Shown here piece after piece: positions 7,298 through 15,224 of a stretch of 15,247 nucleotides of DNA. The notes under the pieces were generated by a model. That model searched no databases. It was not told where the DNA came from and saw only the letters and a program-made list of their open reading frames with translations. This stretch comes from Victivallales bacterium (GTDB lineage Bacteria; Verrucomicrobiota; Lentisphaeria; Oligosphaerales; Oligosphaeraceae). Where the stretch lies: assembly GCA_017431185.1 (NCBI GenBank), contig JAFRLP010000266.1:1-15247 (forward strand), written 5' to 3'. Made by a program: the position numbers and the translations under genes. Position 1 is the stretch's first letter, and each line of letters opens with the position of its first letter.

Positions 7298-7445
7298 ATG
7301 CAACTGTTCAGAACCCTCACCTGTTTTGACGTGTGTAGCCCCTGATTTGCCACAAGCGCACGATGTGCCAGGCGTGGGTTCCCGACCTGCCCGCGAGGCC
7401 TTGGCCTCGCGGATTGAAGTAGCCTGTGGTTCTGAATAGTTGCAT
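7298..7445 (-). repeat. Repeat element, copy A, with 18-bp terminal inverted repeats
   Basis: A 148-bp unit bounded by ATGCAACTGTTCAGAACC (7298-7315) and its inverted partner (7428-7445), 17 of 18 matching; the one mismatch is G-T, so as RNA all 18 pairs could form. Inside is a perfect inverted repeat CCGCGAGGCC / GGCCTCGCGG (7391-7400 and 7403-7412). The inner 115 bp or so recur, inverted, at 9527-9646. I see no target-site duplication and no convincing gene. It could be a MITE/REP-like dispersed element or a structured RNA leader. Strand is given relative to copy B, taken as plus. Confidence 0.8.
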
Positions 7446-7471
7446 GCCAATCATCTAACCCGAAAGCCCTC

Positions 7472-8587
7472 ATGGTTGACTACCATCCCGTTTTCACAGT
7501 TGACAATGCGTTCAAATTCGGTTGCGGGCGCTATCGGCAGGAAGAGCATCTGCTGGAGCGTTGCGCGGAGGAGGTTGTCAGGGTGGGGCATTCGCCGCTG
7601 CTGGTGTGTACGGACATATCCGCCGACCTCGCATTGGAGCAGATCCGCACCTCCTTGACGGGCGCGGGTCTCCCACTGCATGTGCTCAAGCACAACGGCT
7701 TCTGTGATTTGGAGGCCGCCAAAAACTACATCGGGCAGGGACTTGCGGACGGCTGCGACGTCATCCTCGGCTGCGGCGGCGGGGTCATTCTGGACTTTGC
7801 CAAATGCCTGGCGGACATATCCGGCCTTCCGCTCATCACCATGCCGACCTCCTCGGCCACCTGCTGCGCCTACACTCCGCTCTCCGTCTGCTACGACAGC
7901 GACGGCAAATCGGTCGGCAGTCCCAAATACGCATGGTCGATTTCGGCGGTCCTGGTGGACATGACCATCCTTTCGCGGCAGCCGCCCCGCCTTCTGGTGG
8001 CAGGCGCGTGTGACGCGATGGCAAAGAAGATCGAGATCGAGCAGCGGCTGGCAGGCCATGACGCATCCGCCTCCGACGCGGGGTTCGCCCTCTGCTATGA
8101 GCTGGCCAAATACATTTACGCCGAACTTGACCGAAAGATGGAATCCGCCTACCAGGATGTGCTGGCACACCGCATCAGCAAGGATTTGCAGGACGTGGTG
8201 TATTTTTCGATTGTCGGCGCCGGACTCATCTCCGGCCTGGCCAACGGCTCCCGCCAGACCGCCGTGGCACATAAGTTCTACCTCTATGTCCGCACCGCGT
8301 TCACCCGCGAGGCCGCGGATTTCCTGCACGGGGAACTCGTCGCCATCGGACTCATCGCGCAGTTGGCCTACAATGGCGAGCCTGATGCGGCGAAGGAGTT
8401 CCGTGAGAAACTCAAACGGCTGTCGTTGCCATCCTCCCTCAACGACCTGGGTTTCCCTGTGCCCGCAAACACCCTCGACGACTGCGCCGCATTCATAGGC
8501 CAGTCCTCCGCCATGCGGGGGGCAGCCGAGGACGCCCACCGCCGTCTCAGGAAGGCCCTGCAAATCATCATCCCCCACCCGAATTGA
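7472..8587 (+). CDS. Iron-type alcohol dehydrogenase, HcxA/YbdH-like (GldA superfamily)
   Basis: 371 aa cytoplasmic NAD(P)-dependent oxidoreductase of the iron-containing alcohol dehydrogenase / glycerol dehydrogenase superfamily. The nucleotide-binding GCGGGVILDFAK is at about 100-111. The segment TSSATCCAYTPLSVCYDSDG closely recalls E. coli HcxA (YbdH), an enzyme that reduces 2-oxo acids, more than GldA itself. The metal ligands are present: Asp181 (GACDAMAKK), His267 (AVAHKFY) and His286 (LHGELVAIG). The length suits the family (about 360-370). The start is ATG 7472; no Shine-Dalgarno is visible in the 20 nt before it, unlike the feo genes. The aldolase gene starts 3 bp after its stop, so the two form an operon. 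The leader upstream is the 148-bp repeat. The substrate is unknown; a hydroxy acid or sugar-derived aldehyde is plausible from its partner. Confidence 0.88.
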   Translation: MVDYHPVFTVDNAFKFGCGRYRQEEHLLERCAEEVVRVGHSPLLVCTDISADLALEQIRTSLTGAGLPLHVLKHNGFCDLEAAKNYIGQGLADGCDVILGCGGGVILDFAKCLADISGLPLITMPTSSATCCAYTPLSVCYDSDGKSVGSPKYAWSISAVLVDMTILSRQPPRLLVAGACDAMAKKIEIEQRLAGHDASASDAGFALCYELAKYIYAELDRKMESAYQDVLAHRISKDLQDVVYFSIVGAGLISGLANGSRQTAVAHKFYLYVRTAFTREAADFLHGELVAIGLIAQLAYNGEPDAAKEFREKLKRLSLPSSLNDLGFPVPANTLDDCAAFIGQSSAMRGAAEDAHRRLRKALQIIIPHPN

Positions 8588-8590
8588 CAC

Positions 8591-9490
8591 ATGGACAGAA
8601 TTGAAGGAATCATCGTCCCCATGATCACGCCGTTCACGGCGGATTACAAATTAGACCTGACAGGCTTGGAACGGCTGGTCAACCACCTGATTGCGGGCGG
8701 TTGCGGCGGCCTCTTCCCGTTGGGCACCACGGGTGGCGGTCCATTTCTCTCGCTGGACAGGCAGATGGAAGTCAACCGTGCGGTTTGCCGTCTGTCAGCG
8801 GGGCGGCTTCCAGTGCTGACGGGCATCTCCAGCGCATCGCCCGAGGATTCCATCCGCCTGGGGTTGGCCGCGCGGGAGGCTGGCTCGACGGCGGTGGTGG
8901 CGGCCCCGCCCTGCTACCTTCAGTTGAACGACGCGGAACTGGTGGACTTCTACACCATGCTGACTCGTGAAATCGGTCTGCCCGTGTTCATCTACAACAT
9001 GCCAGGCATGACCAAAATCAACCTGAAGCCCGACCTGCTACAGAAACTGGCCCGGATTCCAGGCATATCGGGGTACAAGGACAGTTCCCATGACATGAAT
9101 GCCCTGCACCAAGTCCTTCTGGCGCTGAAGCGCAAGGCGGACTTTCCCATTTATGTCGGGCCGGAGAGCCTGATGGCGGAATGCGTGATGCTTGGCGGCG
9201 CAGGCGGGGTCAGCGCGGGGGCCAACCTGTATCCGGAAATCTACGTGAACTGCTATCGCGAAATGCGGAAAGGAAACCTGACGACAATGATGCACTGGCA
9301 GGAGAAAATCGACGTCATCCAGCGGATTTACCGCGTCCACCAAAGTTTCAACCGCGTCGCAATGGGACTGAAGACCGGTCTGAAACTCAAGGGCATCTGC
9401 GGCAACGCCATGCTTCCCCCCCTGCTCCAAAGCACACCTGAAGACGAACAGAAGGTCGCCGAAATCATGCACTTGGTGGAGACGGACTGA
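8591..9490 (+). CDS. DapA-superfamily class I aldolase, probably catabolic (KDG-aldolase-like)
   Basis: 299 aa TIM-barrel of the dihydrodipicolinate synthase / N-acetylneuraminate lyase superfamily. The Schiff-base lysine is Lys163 (GYKDSS) and the catalytic tyrosine Tyr135 (FIYNMPG). The substrate-binding loop reads GTTGGGPFLS (45-54). True DapA has GTTGES here, while archaeal KDG/KDPG aldolases have GTTGxGPxLS, so cleavage of a 2-keto-3-deoxy sugar acid to pyruvate and an aldehyde fits better than lysine synthesis. The partner is a dehydrogenase 3 bp upstream, which also suits a catabolic pair. There is no visible Shine-Dalgarno before ATG 8591, so translation may be coupled to the upstream gene. 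The copy B repeat begins 36 bp after its stop. The family call is firm, the substrate is inferred. Confidence 0.88.
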   Translation: MDRIEGIIVPMITPFTADYKLDLTGLERLVNHLIAGGCGGLFPLGTTGGGPFLSLDRQMEVNRAVCRLSAGRLPVLTGISSASPEDSIRLGLAAREAGSTAVVAAPPCYLQLNDAELVDFYTMLTREIGLPVFIYNMPGMTKINLKPDLLQKLARIPGISGYKDSSHDMNALHQVLLALKRKADFPIYVGPESLMAECVMLGGAGGVSAGANLYPEIYVNCYREMRKGNLTTMMHWQEKIDVIQRIYRVHQSFNRVAMGLKTGLKLKGICGNAMLPPLLQSTPEDEQKVAEIMHLVETD

Positions 9491-9526
9491 CGCAGGCCAG
9501 GTTCTGCGGTCCCTTCTTTTCCGCTT

Positions 9527-9646
9527 ACTTTAATCCGCGAGGCCTGAAGGCCTCGCGGGCAGGTTGGGGTCTCGCGCCTGGCTCGCCGTACACTTGCGGC
9601 AAATCTGAGGCTACGCACGTCAAGGCAGGTGAGAGGGCTGAATAGT
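9527..9646 (+). repeat. Repeat element, copy B (inverted relative to copy A)
   Basis: About 120 bp, 82% identical (93 of 113 aligned columns by hand, one 2-base gap) to the reverse complement of 7304-7421. The palindrome arms CCGCGAGGCC (9535-9544) and GGCCTCGCGG (9549-9558) are identical to copy A while the loop differs (TGAA against AA), so the stem is the best kept part. The 18-bp terminal inverted repeat of copy A is not complete here: the right end keeps CTGAATAG (9638-9645), the left end is not recognisable. It lies between two convergent genes, where the stem could also stop transcription from either side. Confidence 0.8.
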
Positions 9647-9684
9647 CACTCGAAAATCGCCCGTTGCACGGTTGCGGTGGACTG

Positions 9685-12600
9685 TCAAGGGGCCGCCTTG
9701 TCCGGTTGCCCCTTTTCCGAAAGCAGGTCCATTTCAAAATCGTCGAAGAAAATGGTGCAGCGCCTGCCTGTTCCGCCCATGGTGACCAGCGCCTCGTCAC
9801 ATTCCAGCCATTTCCCTTCCTTGGGGATGGTAAACTTGAGTTCCAGCATCTGCCAGCCGGATGAGGCCGGCAAACGTGAAGTGACTGGCTGGATGCCGAG
9901 CAGCCGTCCCCCCTTGCGTCCCTGGACACTCAGGCTGACATGGCTGCCTTCGGCTGCCCTCTCCTGCCTGGCCATGACTCTCCAGGCGTAGGTGCATCCT
10001 GCCGTGATGCGGAAAGGCCTGAGGAAACAGCCGCCACCCGTTTCGCGGATGTCCATTTTCAGGCAGGCGGAGTCGCCTGTCCCCCCTGTCATCGAATGGG
10101 AGAATTGGGTGTCGCATTTGTCGTTTTGCCAACTGCTCCAGACCTTTTCCATGGAGTCGCGCACAGGGAATTCCGGAATCGGCGGAGTCGCCACCATGCG
10201 GAAGGAACGCGCTGGCACGCGAATGGCGAACTGCCCGCCCTCGACTTTGAGCGGCTGCCCGCAGTACTCCTCCCTGGCAGCCAAGTCGCCGCCGCCAAGT
10301 CGGCTGACGTCAATCACCGCGTCGTGGGCATGGACGTCCTTGTTGGCGAGAATCAGCAGATGGCGGCCATTCGGGCATGCATAGTAGGTCACGCGCACGT
10401 CAGGGGAACTGGAGGTCACCTCGTTCTGCTCGTGGTAGAGACGGCACACGGTGGACGGCGAATCCACCCCGTAGCGCTTCAGCACGTCCCATGCCCTGTG
10501 CAGCGGCTTGGCTGCCGCATAGTACTGCGCCGTCTCAATGTCGTGGCTCATCAGCATGCAGAGCATCGCCTCGGTGTATTTGTACGATTCGGGCTTGTAC
10601 ATGACGCTGCCGACCTGCCCCAGCGCCGGCAAGTGGATGACCCCGACGCCCAGCACATCACGGTTGAATTCACTGCGGTAGATGATGTCGGGCACCTCGT
10701 CTGTGTAACCGAAGGGATTGCGCCGCACCATCGCCCCGTACTGTTCGCCTGGAAAATAGTAGTCGGACAATCCGCTCATGTGGGGGATGAAGTCACGCTG
10801 GGCATGGATCATCACGGTCTTCCCATGGCGGTGCGCAAAGGCGACGGTGCGGCGGATGAGGTCGCGCTTCGTCAGTACGCAGAAAGTCCTGATGTCCCGT
10901 CCGAACCTGTCCTTGAAGCCGCAGCCGTGAAGGGGGTTTCCGCAAAGCCCGTCCCCGCAGATGTCATAATAGACCTGCCAGATGCGGTCACCCAGCGGAT
11001 GGCGGTAAAGTTTGTCCTGGGCCGCCAGATAGAGGTCGTTGATGACCCCGCTGCAGCATGCGGACAATGAGAAATAATGCTCCTTGACGTATTTGCCGGG
11101 GCCAATCGGGCGCTCGTATGGCATGTTGTAGCTGTACGCGCCTGGAATCTCCCAGTATTTGCGGAGATAACGGGCCCATGGTTCCCGGGTGGTCAGGATG
11201 TTTGCGCCGCCATACACGGAGGCGGTGTTGGGCAACCGCCCCTTTTGGCGGTACTCGAAGTCGTACTCGTGAGGCTCGTGGGTGAAGACCCCCGTGAAGC
11301 CGCCATTCCCGCCGCCGTTTATCATTGACTTCTGTCCACCCCTTGAGTCACCATACTGGATGAGGCGGTTCAGGACGGGCAGCGGACGGGTCGGCGTGGC
11401 GATGAACAGCACCGAATAGGGCGTGTCCTCCGGCAGAGTCGTCTGCCGCTCAATCAGCGAGACCCGGCAGGCGCCCGTCGCCTTGTCCGCAAAGAAGACC
11501 GGCTGTCCGGGGGTGTACACCCAGTTCGCGTCATGCTCCATGGTGAAGGCGAAGCCGCCCTTCTTCTCGGTGACGAACCAGAGCATCTTCGGCGAGGACG
11601 CCTGCGGCGGGTAGGGAAAAGCCTTCTGCATCTCTCTGCTCTCGTCCACCCGAGGAGTCATCAGGAACTGGTGGTTTTCAGGAGAGAGACGCCAGGTCAG
11701 TTCCATGCGGGAGACCGACGGCTGCCCCGTCATGCGCCAGTCGAATTTGATGAGACCGTCAAATTCGACAGTGGTTGCATAGTGGATGCGCGCGACTCCA
11801 TGCGTCCCTTCGCCGCTGAAGGTGACGGTGCGGTTTGTCCGCGTGGTCGGCCCCGCAGCCCAGGTCGGCTCCTGTCCATCGATGCGCAGGACGGGACGCT
11901 CAGCCAGCAGGGGCTTGCCGAAGGCCTGGATGTCCATGGGCAAGGGGCCTTCCCCGAACTGGTAGCGTCGGTTCCAGAGGGTGACAGTCCGCCCGCTGAC
12001 GGCGAAGTCGCGCCAGATGGCGGGCACCTCGTCCTCGTCGCCCAGGCCATTCATGACCCAGGAGAAGTCAGGGCGTTCGATGTCGGTGGTTTCCCTGTTT
12101 TCGCCAATGACGGTCTCCAGGATGTATTTTCCCACCTGGTCAATGCCAGAGAGGATGCGGGTGTTATCCCCTTCGCGCATTTTCCACTGCCCGCCCCTTT
12201 TTGTGCCGTCAGGTGCGGTGAGGGTGTAGTCCACCGCCAGGGTACCGTTCCGCAGGGCTTGCCGTTCCTTCTCCGGAAGCGCGGAGAAATCGAATTCGGC
12301 CTCCAGCCGGTCAATTCTGTCCTGGCGTCCAATGTTGACCCCGTTCAAGGTGACGGAATAGGCCTGGAGGCGGCGTTGTGCGCCAGGATTCTTGAGCAGC
12401 CCCACATACTGGTTGCGGATTTCCAGGGCGGAAAGCGGACGGGTGTAGATGGCCACGTCATCGACGGCCACGCCCCATTCATGCTTGTCCTCGTAGAAGG
12501 GGCTTTTGACCCCGATGAAGGAGTCGGGAGTCAAGTCTGGCTGAAGCCCTGCGGTCTTGGCTGCCTTTTGCGGAAGCGCCCTTTCGCTCACCTTCTCCCC

Positions 12601-13191
12601 GTTGAGGTAGAAATGCAGCCGCTGCTCGTCCCAGGTGGCGGCCAACTGATGCCATTCGCCTTTCCTCAATCCCTTGCGTGGAATGGCGCAGCGCGCCATG
12701 GAGTCAAGCGGCTCCTCGGAACTGCGCCAGTCAAAATAGACATTGGCGGCAAACTCATAGAGCTGGAACTCAACCCAACGGTCGCCGTTCTTCGCCATGA
12801 TGTGCGCCAGGGTGACATTTCCGCGTTTCCGGCCGTTTGTCTGCTCGTCCCCAGGGGCATAGTCCAGGCCAGCCGTCCAGAGGATCAGCGTGCCCCTGGT
12901 CGGGTCCACATTGCCAGAGGCCGGATAGCGGAGACGTTCGCCAGGCTCCGCCCGATAGGCGCACTTGCCATCGAAGCCGATGACTCCGCGCAGTCCCAAG
13001 TCAAGGTCACGCAGGGTCGTGGAATACCTGTCCCCCCTGGCAAAACTGGCGTTCACGTCATGGTTGTCAAAGGTCACCAGAAACGACAAGTCCTTGTCGG
13101 CGCATTTGGCCTTCAGGTCTCTTTCCTGGTAGGCTACCTGGGCAAACGCCAGGCTGGCCGCCAGCAGACAAAACATGACCATCTTTTTCAT
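9685..13191 (-). CDS. Large secreted LamG protein with glycoside-hydrolase-like core
   Basis: 1168 aa from ATG 13191. Signal peptide MKKMVMFCLLAASLAFA then QVAYQ. Residues about 40-265 form a LamG/concanavalin-like domain (WHQLAATWDEQRLHFYLNGEKV, VDDVAIYTRPLSALEI). The middle (about 280-1000) has a beta-rich part with a VEFDGLIKFDW segment as in the DUF6067/GH123-like group, then a TIM-barrel-like part (VYYDICGDG; HRHGKTVMIHAQ; SDYYFPGEQYG) with acidic residues at strand ends. Residues about 1015-1160 resemble a jelly-roll carbohydrate-binding domain (SACLKMDI ... IFFDDFEMDLL). Probably a cell-surface enzyme on a polysaccharide; substrate unknown. An in-frame ATG at 13221 would precede the signal peptide with ten odd residues. 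GAGGAA lies close to ATG 13191, and ATG 13182 is also possible. It follows the pseudopilin by 56 bp. A 7-bp inverted repeat (9687-9693 / 9708-9714) overlaps the stop. Confidence 0.75.
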   Translation of the reverse strand: MKKMVMFCLLAASLAFAQVAYQERDLKAKCADKDLSFLVTFDNHDVNASFARGDRYSTTLRDLDLGLRGVIGFDGKCAYRAEPGERLRYPASGNVDPTRGTLILWTAGLDYAPGDEQTNGRKRGNVTLAHIMAKNGDRWVEFQLYEFAANVYFDWRSSEEPLDSMARCAIPRKGLRKGEWHQLAATWDEQRLHFYLNGEKVSERALPQKAAKTAGLQPDLTPDSFIGVKSPFYEDKHEWGVAVDDVAIYTRPLSALEIRNQYVGLLKNPGAQRRLQAYSVTLNGVNIGRQDRIDRLEAEFDFSALPEKERQALRNGTLAVDYTLTAPDGTKRGGQWKMREGDNTRILSGIDQVGKYILETVIGENRETTDIERPDFSWVMNGLGDEDEVPAIWRDFAVSGRTVTLWNRRYQFGEGPLPMDIQAFGKPLLAERPVLRIDGQEPTWAAGPTTRTNRTVTFSGEGTHGVARIHYATTVEFDGLIKFDWRMTGQPSVSRMELTWRLSPENHQFLMTPRVDESREMQKAFPYPPQASSPKMLWFVTEKKGGFAFTMEHDANWVYTPGQPVFFADKATGACRVSLIERQTTLPEDTPYSVLFIATPTRPLPVLNRLIQYGDSRGGQKSMINGGGNGGFTGVFTHEPHEYDFEYRQKGRLPNTASVYGGANILTTREPWARYLRKYWEIPGAYSYNMPYERPIGPGKYVKEHYFSLSACCSGVINDLYLAAQDKLYRHPLGDRIWQVYYDICGDGLCGNPLHGCGFKDRFGRDIRTFCVLTKRDLIRRTVAFAHRHGKTVMIHAQRDFIPHMSGLSDYYFPGEQYGAMVRRNPFGYTDEVPDIIYRSEFNRDVLGVGVIHLPALGQVGSVMYKPESYKYTEAMLCMLMSHDIETAQYYAAAKPLHRAWDVLKRYGVDSPSTVCRLYHEQNEVTSSSPDVRVTYYACPNGRHLLILANKDVHAHDAVIDVSRLGGGDLAAREEYCGQPLKVEGGQFAIRVPARSFRMVATPPIPEFPVRDSMEKVWSSWQNDKCDTQFSHSMTGGTGDSACLKMDIRETGGGCFLRPFRITAGCTYAWRVMARQERAAEGSHVSLSVQGRKGGRLLGIQPVTSRLPASSGWQMLELKFTIPKEGKWLECDEALVTMGGTGRRCTIFFDDFEMDLLSEKGQPDKAAP

Positions 13192-13247
13192 TTCCTCAAT
13201 CCTTGTTCTCTGTGTTTTCATCCAAGCCTGCTGCGAATTCGACCGTG

Positions 13248-14009
13248 TCAGTCTTCGGGGTTACTGCCCCCGCCGGTGCTGGCATGGTAGTCATAGGCGC
13301 TGATCTTCTGGATGATGAACGACTGCCTGTGAATCCCCACATGACCATCAATGTACGCAGCGGTGCTCCTGCCCGCATGGCATGGCAAATCCTTGGGTGC
13401 ATACGCATGCGAGGCGGACGGGTTGTAGAATGGCCAGTTGACCGTGGCGAACCATGGATAGCCGTAGGTGACCTCTGTCCAATAAAGGACTCTGGACGGA
13501 TTCTTGATGGAGTCAGGCTTGAACAGCCAAGAGTCGTCGCCGTCAAAGTTGTTGGTTCCGTAGGCCAGAAAACGGCTCCAGGGCGCATATTTGCCATATC
13601 CACTCAAATGCGCGTTCGTGCCGTAGGCCATTTTGATGGCATAACCGCCTGTCTTGGGACGTCCGGGGCAGCGGAAAAAGGCGGGCGGATAATACTCGGC
13701 CGCATGGGACGTTGTGCCAAACGGAGTCATGGAGAAGCCCCCCAGGTATCCGGCGTCATGGATCCACAGGAGCAGATTGTACGAATGGTCATTCCTGCCG
13801 CTTCCATAGAAGCAGTTGCCCCAGCCGTCGTGCTCGTCGGCATAGAGCGTGGTGGCCAGGGAGAACTGCTTGAGGTTGGCCGTGCAGGCGACGCCCTGCC
13901 CCTTCTGCCGCGCCTTCGCCAATGCAGGCAGAAGCATCGAGGCCAGTATGGCGATGATGGCTATGACGACAAGCAGTTCAATAAGCGTGAAGGCTGGGGA
14001 ACGTTTCAT
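13248..14009 (-). CDS. Pseudopilin-like protein with N-terminal methylation motif and H-X9-DG motif
   Basis: 253 aa. The N-terminus [35 protein letters not shown] is a type IV/II prepilin signal with Glu at +5 and a long helix. The residue before the cleavage point is Ala, not the usual Gly, though Ala is tolerated by some prepilin peptidases. Residues 211-222 ([12 protein letters not shown]) fit the prepilin-type processing-associated H-X9-DG motif (His211, Asp221, Gly222), a type abundant in Planctomycetes, Verrucomicrobia and Lentisphaerae. The globular part is rich in Tyr, Trp and Gly. ATG 14009 has an AAGGTG site 6 nt upstream. It lies 33 bp after the regulator gene and 56 bp before the large LamG gene, so it may help expose or export that enzyme (inference). 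Function in this class is unproven. Confidence 0.88.
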   Translation of the reverse strand: MKRSPAFTLIELLVVIAIIAILASMLLPALAKARQKGQGVACTANLKQFSLATTLYADEHDGWGNCFYGSGRNDHSYNLLLWIHDAGYLGGFSMTPFGTTSHAAEYYPPAFFRCPGRPKTGGYAIKMAYGTNAHLSGYGKYAPWSRFLAYGTNNFDGDDSWLFKPDSIKNPSRVLYWTEVTYGYPWFATVNWPFYNPSASHAYAPKDLPCHAGRSTAAYIDGHVGIHRQSFIIQKISAYDYHASTGGGSNPED

Positions 14010-14042
14010 GGAGACACCTTTCTTCGTTTTTTTCTCTGTTCC

Positions 14043-15185
14043 TTATCTGGCGACAAGTCTTGGTTCTATGAGGATGTCATTCCGCAGGGCAGGCGGCAGA
14101 AGCGTCTGGCTGACGACTGCGCTGGCCATTGCATCGGCATTCAGGTCAATGGATGAAAACGGACGAAAGCAGTTCTCCCTGCTGCTGGGAGTATTGCCAA
14201 TGCCGCAAAGACAAAGGCCGCCAGGCACCTCCTTTCGGTTTTCAAGGACTTCCTTGAGGAACATGGTGGTTATCTGGTCGGTGGCGCCGCAGAAGCCGTC
14301 TGGGACGCGGCGGCGGTCCAGGCAGATTTGACGCAGAAGCATCCAATGCCTTCGGGGAGTATCCGCCGTGCAGCAGACGATGGTGGTTTCGGGGTCAACT
14401 CCCGACTCCTCCATGGCCTGGCGAAAGCCGTCTATGATGAGCTTTTCCCTGTGATGGCTCCAGTGCATTGGATTGAAGCGGACAACCTGGGGCACATAGC
14501 CGCTGAACAGCATGGGGCGTCTGCATCCGCATTCCATCAGATGCCTTCCGGCCAAGTAGCCTGCCTTGCGGTAGTCGCACCAGACCCCCTTGACACGGCA
14601 ATCCAGCCCCGAGTCGAAGAAATCAATGAAGATGGGATGCATGGCATTGACACGCTCACGGCAGGGAAGCACCCCGTTCAGATACCCGTCCACCACCATG
14701 ACACAAGGGCATGCTTTGAGCAGTTTACGGATGCACTCCTCCAAACCGGCCCGCCTTCTGTTCCTGTCATGCAGGAATGGGGAGAGGCTGATGCCATGCA
14801 CGGAGAAGCCGGCGTTTCGAAAATGCTCCTTCAGCAAACGGCTCCGGTCCGCGTACATGTGCCCCGACTCGCGCATGATCAGCCCCGCCAGTCCCTTGTC
14901 AGACGCCATGGCATTGGCCTTGACCATGGTTCCAACCTTGCGCCTGCGGTCTATCCAGCCCTCGCTGTCCAGAACGGCCAGCGCCGAGCGGACGGTGTTT
15001 CGCCCCAGCTGAAACCTTGCCGCAAGTTCACGCTCTCCAGGCAACGGGCCAGACGAGAAAAAACCAGCCTCGATTTTCTCCCATAAAAACTCAATCAGTT
15101 TTTCTTTTTTCGTGATTTTCATTTCAGGCTGTCCGCACCTGTTCGGAACTTCAGTCCGCATCGGTTCGCCAGGACGCATTGGCAA
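14043..15185 (-). CDS. GntR/LacI hybrid transcriptional regulator
   Basis: 380 aa from TTG 15185. A GntR-type winged helix at about 22-95 (KITKKEKLIEFLWEKI; LPGERELAARFQLGRNTVRSAL; DSEGWIDRRRKVGTMV) is joined to a LacI/periplasmic-binding-like sensor domain (about 105-375; VKGVWCDYRKAGYLAGRHLMECG, DGFCGATDQITTMFLKEVLE). This AraR-like arrangement usually senses a sugar and controls neighbouring carbohydrate genes. Start uncertain: TTG 15185 has GGGAGG 8 nt upstream; ATG 15179 is two codons in; ATG 15122 begins exactly at the conserved domain but has no ribosome site. The first 21 residues match nothing I recognise. It is the first gene of a likely operon with the pseudopilin (33 bp on) and the LamG protein, suggesting local, ligand-dependent control. 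Confidence 0.9.
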   Translation of the reverse strand: MPMRPGEPMRTEVPNRCGQPEMKITKKEKLIEFLWEKIEAGFFSSGPLPGERELAARFQLGRNTVRSALAVLDSEGWIDRRRKVGTMVKANAMASDKGLAGLIMRESGHMYADRSRLLKEHFRNAGFSVHGISLSPFLHDRNRRRAGLEECIRKLLKACPCVMVVDGYLNGVLPCRERVNAMHPIFIDFFDSGLDCRVKGVWCDYRKAGYLAGRHLMECGCRRPMLFSGYVPQVVRFNPMHWSHHREKLIIDGFRQAMEESGVDPETTIVCCTADTPRRHWMLLRQICLDRRRVPDGFCGATDQITTMFLKEVLENRKEVPGGLCLCGIGNTPSSRENCFRPFSSIDLNADAMASAVVSQTLLPPALRNDILIEPRLVAR

Positions 15186-15224
15186 GCCAAGGGCCTCCCG
15201 TCAGGCGACGGATGCGCTGGACAG

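Noticed and set aside
7215..7439. Small open frame whose peptide resembles one at 9525-9929 (shared LTCVA.DLPQ ... PAREA)
   Set aside because: The resemblance comes from the non-coding inverted repeat read in matching frames; neither has a ribosome site, and both run through the palindrome.
8591..9490. Lysine-pathway dapA assignment
   Set aside because: The GTTGES loop is replaced by GTTGGGP and the operon partner is a dehydrogenase, so a biosynthetic role is not supported.
7298..9646. Composite transposon carrying the dehydrogenase-aldolase pair
   Set aside because: No transposase, no target duplication, and only one copy keeps terminal inverted repeats; kept as an open question in the findings, not annotated as a mobile element.
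11533..13290. 585-codon plus-strand open frame opposite the LamG gene
   Set aside because: Antisense of a gene with a signal peptide and recognisable domains; no motif or start context of its own.
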